Source of the DNA: Lachnospiraceae bacterium
GTDB lineage: Bacteria; Bacillota; Clostridia; Lachnospirales; Lachnospiraceae
Direction: 5' to 3'
Assembly (NCBI GenBank): GCA_016282745.1
Contig: JAEELL010000043.1
Coordinates: 1 to 57,891 of the forward strand
Length of the DNA: 57,891 bases
Made by a program: the position numbers and the translations under genes. Below, one piece after another: positions 24,672 through 33,558 of the stretch. The notes under the pieces are model-generated. The model was not told the DNA's origin. It saw only the letters and a program-made list of their open reading frames with translations, and made no database searches. Position 1 is the first letter of the stretch. Every line of letters begins with the position of its first letter.

Positions 24672-26024
24672 ATGATTAAAAGAAGAGAAGTAGTACCTAT
24701 TACTTTACTTACAGGTTATTTAGGTGCCGGAAAAACAACTTTATTAAACGAAGTATTAACAAATCAGCAAGGTTACAAAGTAGCTGTTATCGTAAATGAT
24801 ATCGGTGAAGTTAATATAGACGCCAGCCTTATCGCTAAAAACGGTCAGGTAACAATGGCAGATAACAATCTTGTACCATTATCAAACGGATGTATCTGCT
24901 GTACATTATCTGTTGACCTTATTAATCAGATTGTTGATTTAGTTGCAACAGGTGAGTTCGATTACATCTTAATTGAGGCAAGTGGTATTTGTGAGCCTCT
25001 TCCAATTGCACAGTCAATTGCAATGATTGATGGTTCTTACAAGAAGAACACAAACATCTGCCGTCTTGACAATATCGTATCAGTTGTTGACGTGGCAAGA
25101 CTTGCAGACGAATTTGGTTGCGGATCAGATCTCATTGATAAGAGTCTTGATGAAGAGGATATTGAGAATTTACTTATTCAGCAGATCGAATTCTGTAACA
25201 CAATTATCTTAAATAAGGTTGATACAGTTACACCTGAGCAGTTAGAAAAAGTAAAATCTGTTGTAAGGGTACTCCAGCCTCACGCTAAATTAATTGAAAC
25301 AAACTACGCAAAAGTAGATATAGACGAGATTCTTAATACCCGCAGATTTAATTTCGAAGAAGCAAGTACTTCTGCAGGATGGATCAAATTATTGGAAGAA
25401 TACGACGGTGAAGAAGAACATGAAGATGAGCACGAGCATAATCACGATGAGCATGACCATGACGAACACGAGCATCATCATGATGAGCATGATCATTCTA
25501 ACTGTGATCACGAACACGGTCATTGCGAACATGAACACGAGCACGAACATGATGAACATGAGCATCATCACGAGCACGAACATGACGAGGAAGGACATGG
25601 ACATGGTCACGGACATCATCATCATCACCATCATCACCACGGTGAAGGAGAAGTTGAAGAGTACGGTATTGGAACATTCGTATACTTTAGACGTAAACCA
25701 TTTGACCGTGAAAAATTAAAAGAATGGTTACAGTTATTCCCTGCAAATGTTATTCGTTGTAAAGGTATCATCTGGTTAGCAGATAATAACAATGATGCTT
25801 TCATGTTAGAGCAGGCAGGAAGACAGATAAATGTTGCAGACGCAGGAAGATGGATTGCTACAGCCCCAAGAAAAATGAGAGCAAAAATGATGGCAGATGA
25901 TCCTTCAATTGAAAAAGACTGGGATCCGGAAGTTGGTGACAGAATGATCAAATTAGTATTCATCGGTCACGACATGAACAAAGAAGCTATCATTAAATCT
26001 CTTGATGATATTTTAGCTTATTAA
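24672..26024 (+). CDS. CobW/COG0523 GTPase with a long histidine-rich insert
   Basis: 450 residues. Walker A is GYLGAGKTT (15-23); the family metal motif is GCICCT (Cys74, Cys76, Cys77); ILIEASGICEPLP and ILNKVDTV complete the GTPase. Between the GTPase and the C-terminal CobW_C domain lies a stretch of about 75 residues (250-324) made almost only of His, Asp and Glu, ending in nine consecutive His. COG0523 proteins deliver Zn, Co or Ni to target enzymes. The His stretch should store or buffer metal. No metalloenzyme partner is adjacent; the gene stands alone between a GH13 enzyme and convergent lexA. The metal is most likely zinc, by inference. Confidence 0.92.
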   Translation: MIKRREVVPITLLTGYLGAGKTTLLNEVLTNQQGYKVAVIVNDIGEVNIDASLIAKNGQVTMADNNLVPLSNGCICCTLSVDLINQIVDLVATGEFDYILIEASGICEPLPIAQSIAMIDGSYKKNTNICRLDNIVSVVDVARLADEFGCGSDLIDKSLDEEDIENLLIQQIEFCNTIILNKVDTVTPEQLEKVKSVVRVLQPHAKLIETNYAKVDIDEILNTRRFNFEEASTSAGWIKLLEEYDGEEEHEDEHEHNHDEHDHDEHEHHHDEHDHSNCDHEHGHCEHEHEHEHDEHEHHHEHEHDEEGHGHGHGHHHHHHHHHGEGEVEEYGIGTFVYFRRKPFDREKLKEWLQLFPANVIRCKGIIWLADNNNDAFMLEQAGRQINVADAGRWIATAPRKMRAKMMADDPSIEKDWDPEVGDRMIKLVFIGHDMNKEAIIKSLDDILAY

Positions 26025-26042
26025 TAATCTTAATATATATAC

Positions 26043-26077
26043 AAAAAAGAACGTTACTAAAAATAACGTTCTTTTTT
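26043..26077. terminator. Bidirectional terminator between the CobW gene and lexA
   Basis: Perfect 14-bp stem AAAAAAGAACGTTA (26043-26056) and TAACGTTCTTTTTT (26064-26077). A-rich and T-rich flanks make it work for both convergent genes. Confidence 0.85.
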
Positions 26078-26124
26078 GATAAATAAAAATGTCAATAATT
26101 ATAAAATAATAATTGCTATAAAAA

Positions 26125-26745
26125 TCAAATAATTGTATTTCTAAACAGACTAACAACCTTTCCAACAATCTGACAATCAGGAACAATAATAGGATCCATA
26201 TCATCATTTTCAGGTTGTAATCTGATAAAATTCTTTTCCTTGTAAAATCTCTTAACAGTAACAGAATCATCTACCAACGCAACGATTACATCTCCGTTTT
26301 TTGCTGTAGACTGTTTCTGAACAAAGAGCATATCGCCTTCATATATTCCCATATTAATCATGCTGTCCCCCTTTACTGTAAGAATAAAAATCTCCTCGCC
26401 CTTTGGTAAAAACTCTACCGGAACAGCAAAATAATCTTCAACGTTCTCTACAGCAAGAAGAGGTTCGCCTGCAGCAACACGGCCTACAATAGGAATATTC
26501 ATCATCTCTCGTCTTGTAAGATTGAAATCGTCATCAACAATCTCAATAGCACGAGGCTTAGTAGGGTCTCTTCTTATATAGCCATTATTCTCCAAAGTTT
26601 CCAGGTGTGCATGAACAGAAGAAGTAGACTTAAGATGAACCACTTCACAAATCTCTCTTACAGTAGGCGGATATCCTTTTTTTAGAATCTCGTCCTTTAT
26701 ATAATTTAAAATCTCCTGTTGTTTAGCTGATATTTTTCCCGGCAT
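26125..26745 (-). CDS. lexA: SOS repressor LexA
   Basis: 206 residues. The N-terminal winged helix includes GYPPTVREICEVVHLKSTSS. The cleavage site is Ala92-Gly93 in GRVAAGEP. The latent protease has Ser128 in VKGDSM and Lys165 in DDSVTVKRF. It represses DNA-damage genes until RecA filaments trigger self-cleavage. AGGAGG precedes its ATG. The region upstream carries a lexA promoter and three SOS-box-like sites shared with the divergent yneA-like gene, so it is autoregulated. Confidence 0.97.
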   Translation of the reverse strand: MPGKISAKQQEILNYIKDEILKKGYPPTVREICEVVHLKSTSSVHAHLETLENNGYIRRDPTKPRAIEIVDDDFNLTRREMMNIPIVGRVAAGEPLLAVENVEDYFAVPVEFLPKGEEIFILTVKGDSMINMGIYEGDMLFVQKQSTAKNGDVIVALVDDSVTVKRFYKEKNFIRLQPENDDMDPIIVPDCQIVGKVVSLFRNTII

Positions 26746-26933
26746 AACTACCTCCTATTATCATAAATAATTAAATTCATTTTTTAAGTTTCAAAGAGTT
26801 TTTACTTTTTAGTTTTAACTATTTTCAACTTTTTCAACTTTTTTCACCCCAGTTCAATTGAGAGTAAAAAACGGGACAGATGACTTGTTACAATAACAAT
26901 GTAAGCAAAATCAAGCTGTTATTTACATATTTT

Positions 26934-26962
26934 ATTTTAACATATGACATATGCATAATCAA
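26934..26962 (-). promoter_or_regulatory. lexA promoter
   Basis: On the minus strand TTGATT (26962-26957) and TAAAAT (26939-26934) are 17 bp apart. The SOS-like site at 26973-26984 lies just upstream of the -35 box. Confidence 0.55.
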
Positions 26963-26972
26963 GCAAAAAATC

Positions 26973-27049
26973 GAACAAATATTCGAAATATTTATTGACA
27001 AACGTTTGTTCGGATGTTATTATTACATTACCACAAAGAACAAACGTTC
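26973..27049. promoter_or_regulatory. Three LexA (SOS) boxes between lexA and yneA
   Basis: GAACAAACGTTC at 27038-27049 is a perfect GAAC-N4-GTTC box. AAACGTTTGTTC at 27000-27011 (one mismatch, minus-strand reading GAACAAACGTTT) and GAACAAATATTC at 26973-26984 (one mismatch) are near-perfect. They flank or overlap the promoters of both divergent genes. Confidence 0.85.
26995..27023 (+). promoter_or_regulatory. Promoter of the yneA-like gene
   Basis: TTGACA (26995-27000), a 17-bp spacer and TATTAT (27018-27023). One SOS box lies in the spacer and the perfect one just downstream of the start site, ideal for LexA repression. Confidence 0.8.
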
Positions 27050-27158
27050 TTTTTGAGGGATAATGTAAAAATAATGTAATAACAGCAAGATTAAACATAT
27101 TAAGTACAATTAAGTACATATTAAGTCATATAATAATTATTCAATCGGAGGTTTTATT

Positions 27159-27515
27159 ATGATAAGCAGACATTCAACAAATTATAATTCAGTTGCCCAG
27201 AGAAGAACAAACATTTCTTCATTTATTGCAGTTTCATTGATTTCATTAGTTTTTCTTTTTATTATTTGTTCTAACATTGTAAATGTTAATGCAAAGAAGA
27301 ATGTAGATGCCAGCATGGAGAAGCAGTACATTAGCATTGAGATTCAAAGTGGTGATACATTAGAAAAGATTGCAAGGGAATATTACTGTCCCGGTTACTC
27401 AAGTATTAAGAATTACATCAACGACATCAAAGAAACAAATCAGATGACAGATGATACTATTTACTCAGGTAGCTATATCATTATTCCACAATACGTTACT
27501 GTATCATCTAAATAA
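27159..27515 (+). CDS. yneA: YneA-like SOS cell-division inhibitor (TM + LysM)
   Basis: 118 residues. One membrane span at residues 22-42 (FIAVSLISLVFLFIICSNIV) is followed by a short stem and an extracellular LysM domain (IQSGDTLEKIAREYYCPGY to IIIPQYV). In Bacillus, YneA has this layout, is divergent from lexA and blocks septation after DNA damage. The position, LexA boxes and domain content all match. ATCGGAGG precedes the ATG. The function is by analogy; sequence similarity outside LysM is weak. Confidence 0.78.
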   Translation: MISRHSTNYNSVAQRRTNISSFIAVSLISLVFLFIICSNIVNVNAKKNVDASMEKQYISIEIQSGDTLEKIAREYYCPGYSSIKNYINDIKETNQMTDDTIYSGSYIIIPQYVTVSSK

Positions 27516-27576
27516 TATTTGTTGGATATATCAGCAGAAATATTTTCCTTGTGTATTTCTGCCGTATATAAACATA

Positions 27577-27616
27577 GCCCTGACAAAACTTTTCTATCCG
27601 TTTGTTTTGTCAGGGC
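27577..27616. terminator. Terminator between yneA and the recombinase gene
   Basis: A 13-bp stem GCCCTGACAAAAC (27577-27589) with GTTTTGTCAGGGC (27604-27616) and a 14-base loop. It is placed to end both convergent transcripts, although the T-run is weak. Confidence 0.65.
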
Positions 27617-27675
27617 ATTTATTTCCATAAATAATAAATAACAAATAATAAATACTAATTTAAAATATGTAATTT

Positions 27676-28734
27676 CTATTTATCCTCTCTTAATTTTACT
27701 GCATTTCGTGCTCGTCTTCGACGTTCATCTTCAATAGCTGCATAGTGTTTCTTTGTAGTATTAACATCTTTATGTCCAAGTACATCTGCAACCAGATATA
27801 TATCACCGGTTTCACGGTATAAGCTTGTACCGTAAGTACTCCTAAGTTTATGTGGTGTAATTTTCTTGAGATTAGTAACTAGTTTTGAATATTTTTTGAC
27901 CAGGTTTTCTACAGCACGTACGCCAATACGTTTTTTTTGCATTGACAAGAACATCGCATCTTCATTTCCGGCAACAGGAATCATCTTTTTTCGTTCTTCC
28001 AGATATGCTTTCAGTGCTTCGTCAACCTCATCTCCAAAGTATACTACAGTTTCATAACCACCTTTTCGCCTAATCTTTATGCCTGAATTTTTAAAATCTA
28101 TATCGTCAATATTTATTCCAACACATTCAGATACACGAATTCCTGTTCCAAGCAACAGAGTAATAATAGCAACATCTCTAACTTTTGTCTTATCATGATA
28201 TTTTTGCTGACTCTTTGAAAGTTTGTCTCCGGATTCAACCTCATCCAAAAGATTACTCACCTCATCAACATCAAGTCTAACTATCTCTTTCTCATGCAAC
28301 TTAGGCATCTGAACAATAGAAGCAGGATTATTTTTGATTGCCTCTTTTCTGTAAAAGTAATTATAAAAACTTCGAAGAGATGCAAGTTTTCTCATTATAC
28401 CTCGCTCATTATTGGTATATTCTTTACCATCATCAGATATGTAATATTTTAAATACTCCAGATATTCTTCAATATCTGATACAGTTATTTTATCCAAAAC
28501 ATCAATAGCTATATCTCTTATATTTACATCTTTGTATTCCGGATTGTATTCTTTTAAATATTTAAAAAATATACTCAAATCATAAGCATATGCAATTCTT
28601 GTACGTGAAGAAGTAGTAGGCTCAATTCCTCTGAAAAATTCAGAACAAAATTTCGGTAACTTATTTAACAATTCTCTAAGCTTAACTGCATTATCAATAT
28701 TAATCTGATCGTGATAATTCCTGTTTACCGCCAT
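27676..28734 (-). CDS. Tyrosine recombinase (XerC/XerD-like)
   Basis: 352 residues. The N-terminal SAM-like DNA-binding domain covers residues 20-140. Catalytic residues are complete: Arg200 (GTGIRVSEC), Lys224 (RRKGG), His295 and Arg298 (HKLRST), His321 (LGHKD) and Tyr331 (KKHYAA). It is longer than classical XerC/D (about 300 residues). It sits beside lexA with no phage or element genes, so a chromosomal housekeeping role is as likely as an integrase role. AGGAGG precedes the ATG. No att site was seen. Confidence 0.9.
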   Translation of the reverse strand: MAVNRNYHDQINIDNAVKLRELLNKLPKFCSEFFRGIEPTTSSRTRIAYAYDLSIFFKYLKEYNPEYKDVNIRDIAIDVLDKITVSDIEEYLEYLKYYISDDGKEYTNNERGIMRKLASLRSFYNYFYRKEAIKNNPASIVQMPKLHEKEIVRLDVDEVSNLLDEVESGDKLSKSQQKYHDKTKVRDVAIITLLLGTGIRVSECVGINIDDIDFKNSGIKIRRKGGYETVVYFGDEVDEALKAYLEERKKMIPVAGNEDAMFLSMQKKRIGVRAVENLVKKYSKLVTNLKKITPHKLRSTYGTSLYRETGDIYLVADVLGHKDVNTTKKHYAAIEDERRRRARNAVKLREDK

Positions 28735-28812
28735 AACAACCTCCTATAAAAATCAATGCAATTTATTTGCCCCAATTATTAGTATCTCATATATATTTTT
28801 TTATTCACATTT

Positions 28813-29529
28813 CTAAACATTAATATTAAAAATACCGCCGTCTAATATTGCTCTGAAAAATCTGTCCTTACAGCCGGGGTTTTCATTATTCAACTGTTTT
28901 ACCAAGTTTTTTACATACTCCCTTTTAGTATGTCCGTCAACCGGGCAAGGATTCTTTGCTACCGGAAGATTATATTTGTTTGCAAATCCAATAACATCCT
29001 TTTCTGGAACATACATTAACGGTCTAATCAGCGTAAGTCCAATTCTGTCTAAAATAGTAATAGGCGAAAAGCAGTGGAATCTGCCTTCATATATCAAAGA
29101 TAAGAACATTGTCTCAATCATGTCATCCTTATGATGTGCAAAAGCAACCTTATTGCATCCCTTTTCCTTAGCAACCTCATTTAAAGAACCTTTTCTCATT
29201 TTTGCACAAAGAGAACAAGGATTAGATTCTTTTCTTTCATCAAACACAATTTCCGCAATATCAGTTTTAATTACTATATATTCAACTCCTAAATCATTGC
29301 AATATTTCTCGATTAAGTCAAAATCTTGAATTCCAAATCCAAGATCAACGGTGATCGCCATCAATTCGAAATGATTTGGATAGAATCTCTGCAAACCTTT
29401 AAGTGCATAGAGTAGAGCAAGACTATCCTTTCCACCCGAAATACCGACAGCAATCTTATCGCCTTCCTCAATCATACCGTAATCATCTACAGCTCTCCTT
29501 GTATAACTGTATAAATGTTGTGCATCCAT
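28813..29529 (-). CDS. ttcA: TtcA-family tRNA thiolation enzyme
   Basis: 238 residues. The PP-loop ATPase motif is AVGISGGKDSLALL. NPCSLCAKMRKGSLNE gives a CxxC and KNPCPVDG a third Cys, the three [4Fe-4S] ligands of TtcA, which makes 2-thiocytidine at tRNA position 32. AFAHHKDDMIETMFL is also conserved. The start at 29529 (MDAQHLY) follows GAGAGGT; the longer frame is non-coding. It is monocistronic on the minus strand. Confidence 0.88.
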   Translation of the reverse strand: MDAQHLYSYTRRAVDDYGMIEEGDKIAVGISGGKDSLALLYALKGLQRFYPNHFELMAITVDLGFGIQDFDLIEKYCNDLGVEYIVIKTDIAEIVFDERKESNPCSLCAKMRKGSLNEVAKEKGCNKVAFAHHKDDMIETMFLSLIYEGRFHCFSPITILDRIGLTLIRPLMYVPEKDVIGFANKYNLPVAKNPCPVDGHTKREYVKNLVKQLNNENPGCKDRFFRAILDGGIFNINV

Positions 29530-29837
29530 AATGTACCTCTCTAAAAAAAATAATGTTTCAACTATTCGGAAAAAAATAATTATCACGAAAAGTATATCAT
29601 TATTAATGTGCTTTAGTCAAACACTGATAGCTAATATTTTATCTGTAAAATATAATTATTTCATAATGCTCTAAATATAATTATTTCACGATGCTCACTG
29701 TTTATTTATTTTATTTAAAGTAAATAGAATACAAATCACAATAATATCTTAATAATTAGTTTTTAAAATAAAAAGCAAGAGCAATAGTTAAAACACAAAA
29801 ATTTATCACGAAAAATTATCACGAAAGAAGGTTGATT
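29530..29837. other. AT-rich intergenic region with a 25-bp-period repeat
   Basis: Two near-identical 24-base copies (29648-29671 and 29673-29696) begin AAATATAATTATTTCA and end ATGCTC. Further on, TTATCACGAAA recurs twice just before the ribosome-binding site of the next gene (about 29803-29826). No gene is visible. Confidence 0.6.
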
Positions 29838-30359
29838 ATGAGAAACAAAAAGCTTTTATTTATTTTATTTGTAGTATTTATCATTCTGATAACAATTATT
29901 ATTACTGTCTCTAAAACAAGTAGTATTAGTCAGCAAGTAGAAACAACTGACGAAACATCAGACGAAACAACGGATGAAACATCAGTTTCCACAACTGACA
30001 TTATTACTACAAAATCATTTTCAATATCAGATATTGTTGGATTATATCGATTAGATAAGTCAAGTTTAGACAAAAATGATATAAAAACAGAATTTGATAT
30101 TCTTGATTTTAGAATAAAAATATTTGAAAACGGAGATTTCATGGCTAGTGAGACACCAATAAGCAGCATCATGATTCAAGGAAAATGTAAAATAAGCGGA
30201 GATATTCTCACATTAGAAACTATAGATGAAGAAGGAGATTCAATAGTTCTTAATAAATTTAAAATATTTGAGAACAAACTTATATTTATAGATGACAATT
30301 CTCATAATTATAACTACGTGACATTAAGAAGTGGAAATACCTTCTTTAAGGAACAGTAG
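29838..30359 (+). CDS. Membrane-anchored or secreted protein of unknown function
   Basis: 173 residues from ATG 29838, with GAAAGAAGG upstream. The N-terminal KKLLFILFVVFIILITIIIT is a single span or uncleaved signal. A Thr/Asp/Glu-rich stalk follows, with three DETSDET-like repeats. The C-terminal domain of about 110 residues (SDIVGLYRLDK, ENGDFMASETP, GKCKISGDILTLE) has the alternating strands of small lipocalin-like ligand-binding folds, but I cannot place it in a family. A perfect terminator follows. Confidence 0.7.
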   Translation: MRNKKLLFILFVVFIILITIIITVSKTSSISQQVETTDETSDETTDETSVSTTDIITTKSFSISDIVGLYRLDKSSLDKNDIKTEFDILDFRIKIFENGDFMASETPISSIMIQGKCKISGDILTLETIDEEGDSIVLNKFKIFENKLIFIDDNSHNYNYVTLRSGNTFFKEQ

Positions 30360-30368
30360 ACACCATAA

Positions 30369-30397
30369 AAAAGGTTGTCCACCCCAGACAACCTTTT
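30369..30397 (+). terminator. Terminator
   Basis: Stem AAAAGGTTGTC (30369-30379) and GACAACCTTTT (30387-30397), loop CACCCCA. Confidence 0.85.
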
Positions 30398-30679
30398 AAA
30401 ATTTAGATATTTAGATATTACCAATCGATAACGATACGACCTCAACCGTTATCTACTAATTATAGTGTGACATAATATAAATACAAATCCACGACATATT
30501 ATTTAATAAATTGTAAAAAAAATATGATAATACCATACATATTTATTGCTTAAATATAGACTATCACAACATTATGTGAGATAATTATAATATAAATAAA
30601 GGCTCTCATATTTGGTGTTTCACGCACTACAATTGAGACCTATAATTGATAGAAAAACAATAAATAATGAGGGGGTAAC
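30398..30679. other. Intergenic region
   Basis: A 7-bp inverted repeat, GATAACG (30427-30433) and CGTTATC (30447-30453), lies within AT-rich sequence. Near 30603-30641 an imperfect CTCTCAT...ATTGAGA hairpin occurs. No reading frame with a ribosome-binding site appears before 30680. Confidence 0.4.
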
Positions 30680-30979
30680 ATGGAATATAAGTATAAGATT
30701 ATTAGTATCAATGAAGATGAACGGCAGATTGTTATTGCAAGCAGTAACAGATCTTATATGGAAGAACCAAATGCATTTGTAAATCTTGTAAAGTTAATAC
30801 AAAGCGAAGTGAACGGAACTATTGAAAATGTCGGTGAGATGCAGTTTAAAATAACTGATGATAAGTTTGGGCTCATCTATCAGTGGGATGGTTTATTCGG
30901 TATCAGCGTAATCTATCCGGAGAACATATCACCAAACGAAGCTGTTGATTTTTTAGACAATTACATGAGTGAATTCTAA
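30680..30979 (+). CDS. Small unknown cytoplasmic protein
   Basis: 99 residues, acidic, no signal or membrane span, preceded by GAGGGGG. MEYKYKIISINEDERQIVIA and FGLIYQWDGLFGISVIYP suggest an alpha/beta fold, ending with a helix (SPNEAVDFLDNYMSEF). I do not recognise the family. It is monocistronic between two terminators. Confidence 0.6.
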   Translation: MEYKYKIISINEDERQIVIASSNRSYMEEPNAFVNLVKLIQSEVNGTIENVGEMQFKITDDKFGLIYQWDGLFGISVIYPENISPNEAVDFLDNYMSEF

Positions 30980-30988
30980 TAAAGATAT

Positions 30989-31035
30989 CACAAAAAATGC
31001 AAATGATTACAACTTAGTCATTTGCATTTTTTGTG
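30989..31035. terminator. Strong bidirectional terminator
   Basis: Perfect 18-bp stem: CACAAAAAATGCAAATGA (30989-31006) and TCATTTGCATTTTTTGTG (31018-31035), loop of 11. It serves the small gene on the left and the convergent EAL gene on the right. Confidence 0.9.
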
Positions 31036-31056
31036 TTTCACTATCATTTATTAATC

Positions 31057-33558
31057 TTATTTATAGGAATTATCACATACGTCCATACAAGTGATACAGC
31101 AATATCCGGGATAGATAATCTGCCGTCCAAAATAACGGAAACGTTTATTGGTAAATGGATTAATAAAATCACCCTCTATGATTTTTCCTTCAAAAGCACA
31201 AATCTTAATATTGTCATACCAATCACCTCCAAGAAATGGAAAGCGTTCTCTTACAGTATATCCAAGCAGTTCTTTTGCCGGAAGGCCGATAACCTCCTCA
31301 TACTTATGATTAAGGTAAAAGAATACAACATCATACAAACCTGTTTTTTCCGAATACGTTACTCGAAATACACAATATCCAACAGGGAGATCATCAAAAA
31401 GTGAGAAAAGTTCTAATGCGTGCTCAATACGGTTTTCTGAAGAAATATTATTATCATAATCCTCTGAAATACCAGGAGAATTAAGAAGTCCGGTAAGAGT
31501 CTCACGTCTTGACGATTCATATTCGGTGTCCTCTGTTTCACAAATAGAAGTCTTATCAAAAAAGTATCCCATGAGTCCGATTATCTCACCGTTAATATCA
31601 TAAAGTGGAGTTTTACTAGCCATAATTTCTCTGTTTTCGCCATCACGTATGCAATTTTCCCTAATATTCTGAATAGATATTCCCTCATGAATGACCTTAT
31701 ACTCGTCATTCATGTACAAATCCGGATGAACATGCCAACCAAGTTCTTCATCATTCTTTCCAATTATTATTTCAGAAGAAGGAAATCCGTAATAATCAAG
31801 AAATCCTTTAGTTGCTCCCAAAAATCGTCTTTCTTTATCTTTCCAAAAAATATTTACCAACTTAGAATGCTCTAAATTGTACCAAAGGCGAGATGGCGAA
31901 TATTGATCTTTCTCACATATTTCTGCCGCATTATTCTCAATGTAATTTTTAACTGAATTATGAACATTACGCACAAGAAGAAAATAATTATCATCATCAA
32001 TCTTAAGGAGAGTATATTCTTTCCATACATAATTACCATGACGTACACTGGTTCTAAAAATATCACAGAAGTAGATTGCATGGCTATCTCTGATACGAGC
32101 TGCAGCATTATCTGGATCAAAAGTAGCAACAAACCTTTCAATATCCTCTGAAAAAATATAACCATTGGCATATTCCTCAACCAGTTGCTTTATACCTTTT
32201 CTATTTGAAAGCAAATCCTCTCTTGTGTCAGTATACAAAGGTCTGATTGAATCTTCAGAATAATTCATAAGTGTAATCCTGTCATACAAACCATAAATCT
32301 GGCGAATAGTATTATCAAGATATGTAGTCTTTTCAGTCTGAGTATCTTTAGTGAGATTTGTGATGGAAATGAGTACGCAATATTTTTCCTTAGTCTGAGT
32401 CATACGACGTACATTAACTTCATAGTATTGTTCGTTAATTGTAAACAACATCCTGCCATCTCCATCAACCTTTACAGAATCCATAAGATTAAGGATTTTT
32501 CGTGAAAGTGCATGATAAGGTTGTGGCTTACACAACATTTCCTGTGTAAAAACATTTGTAAATATACCCACATTATGGGCTATTTCTTCAAATGCAGAAT
32601 TGTAAAACAGAATTTTAAATGTATCTTCGTAGAAGACTGCAAGAGCTAACGAAATACTGTTGAGCTGTCTGGCAGTAGTAAGAGAATCGTATTCTTCGCT
32701 GGTCATAAAAGGAACTGCACTAAGATAATCTATTTTTCCAATGTCATCATAGAATTTTCTGTCACCTGGTTTTTCTATCTTAATTCCTTTTTCATGTAAA
32801 TTAGCTAATGCATCATCATATAACATTGGCTTTCCGAAATAATAACCCTGAACTTTTTCACAGCCAATGTCTCTAAGATATTCAAACTGTTCCTCAGTTT
32901 CAACACCCTCAGCAAGAGTGTGAATATCAATATCTTTTGCCATCTTTACCAATGCTGTAACTATGCGCTTTGACCTAAGATTAAAAGGTCTTAGAAAACT
33001 CATATCAAGTTTTAATTCATCAAAAGTAAAATCTTTAAGAACATTAAGAGACGAGTAAGCGCTACCAAAATCATCCATCCAAATCTGATACCCAGCAGAC
33101 CTAAACCTGTCTACAATCCCAATCATAAAATCTTTTTGTTCAGCCATAACACTCTCAGTAATTTCAAAATAAATGAAATCATGTGGAATCTGATAATCAC
33201 TTACAATATTATCTGCAACAGTAAAAATATCACATAATGTAAAATCCAGTCTTGAAAGATTAACAGAAACAGGTATTGGCGTATCACCTTTTATGAGAGA
33301 ACTGCGAAGCTTCGCACAAACCTGTCTGATAATTGTTTCATCCAGTAAATGGATAATATTTTCCCTTTCCATAACAGGAATAAACTCATCCGGAAAAATC
33401 ATACCAATCTCAGGATCAATCCAACGTGCAAGAGCTTCAAAGCTGCACAATTGTCCGGATGAAGTACGTATAACAGGCTGATAAAATGTCATAATTTCAT
33501 GATTATCAATCGCCCTTTTATAATTGTTAATAACAAATTCTTCAAGATTTCTTCCCAT
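31057..33558 (-). CDS. EAL-domain c-di-GMP phosphodiesterase with C-terminal PAS domains
   Basis: 833 residues, no membrane span. An N-terminal EAL domain (residues 20-260) has SFEALARW (Glu41), SVNLSR, FEITES, MDDFGSAYSSLNVL, LKLDMSFLR, LAEGVETEEQ and QGYYFGKP, consistent with activity. Several PAS-like sensory segments follow (for example FYNSAFEEIAHNVGIF, GATKGFLDYYGFPSSE, FYLNHKYEEVIGLPAKELLG). EAL-first is the reverse of the common PAS-GGDEF-EAL order. At residues 684-697 RRETLTGLLNSPG repeats the sequence that normally opens a GGDEF domain, but no GGDEF follows. It probably adjusts c-di-GMP in response to a small ligand. It is monocistronic and divergent from the two-component system at 33963. 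Confidence 0.88.
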   Translation of the reverse strand: MGRNLEEFVINNYKRAIDNHEIMTFYQPVIRTSSGQLCSFEALARWIDPEIGMIFPDEFIPVMERENIIHLLDETIIRQVCAKLRSSLIKGDTPIPVSVNLSRLDFTLCDIFTVADNIVSDYQIPHDFIYFEITESVMAEQKDFMIGIVDRFRSAGYQIWMDDFGSAYSSLNVLKDFTFDELKLDMSFLRPFNLRSKRIVTALVKMAKDIDIHTLAEGVETEEQFEYLRDIGCEKVQGYYFGKPMLYDDALANLHEKGIKIEKPGDRKFYDDIGKIDYLSAVPFMTSEEYDSLTTARQLNSISLALAVFYEDTFKILFYNSAFEEIAHNVGIFTNVFTQEMLCKPQPYHALSRKILNLMDSVKVDGDGRMLFTINEQYYEVNVRRMTQTKEKYCVLISITNLTKDTQTEKTTYLDNTIRQIYGLYDRITLMNYSEDSIRPLYTDTREDLLSNRKGIKQLVEEYANGYIFSEDIERFVATFDPDNAAARIRDSHAIYFCDIFRTSVRHGNYVWKEYTLLKIDDDNYFLLVRNVHNSVKNYIENNAAEICEKDQYSPSRLWYNLEHSKLVNIFWKDKERRFLGATKGFLDYYGFPSSEIIIGKNDEELGWHVHPDLYMNDEYKVIHEGISIQNIRENCIRDGENREIMASKTPLYDINGEIIGLMGYFFDKTSICETEDTEYESSRRETLTGLLNSPGISEDYDNNISSENRIEHALELFSLFDDLPVGYCVFRVTYSEKTGLYDVVFFYLNHKYEEVIGLPAKELLGYTVRERFPFLGGDWYDNIKICAFEGKIIEGDFINPFTNKRFRYFGRQIIYPGYCCITCMDVCDNSYK

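Noticed and set aside
25389-25719. Open frames on both strands opposite or shifted within the His-rich CobW region (Met/Val-rich products)
   Set aside because: They are by-products of the CAY/GAR codon repeats of the His/Asp/Glu stretch; no ribosome-binding sites and absurd composition.
30600-30645. Sequence with GTTTCACGCACTAC... flanked by CTCTCAT and ATTGAGA, resembling a CRISPR repeat
   Set aside because: Only one copy, no spacers, no cas genes in the window; more likely an imperfect hairpin.
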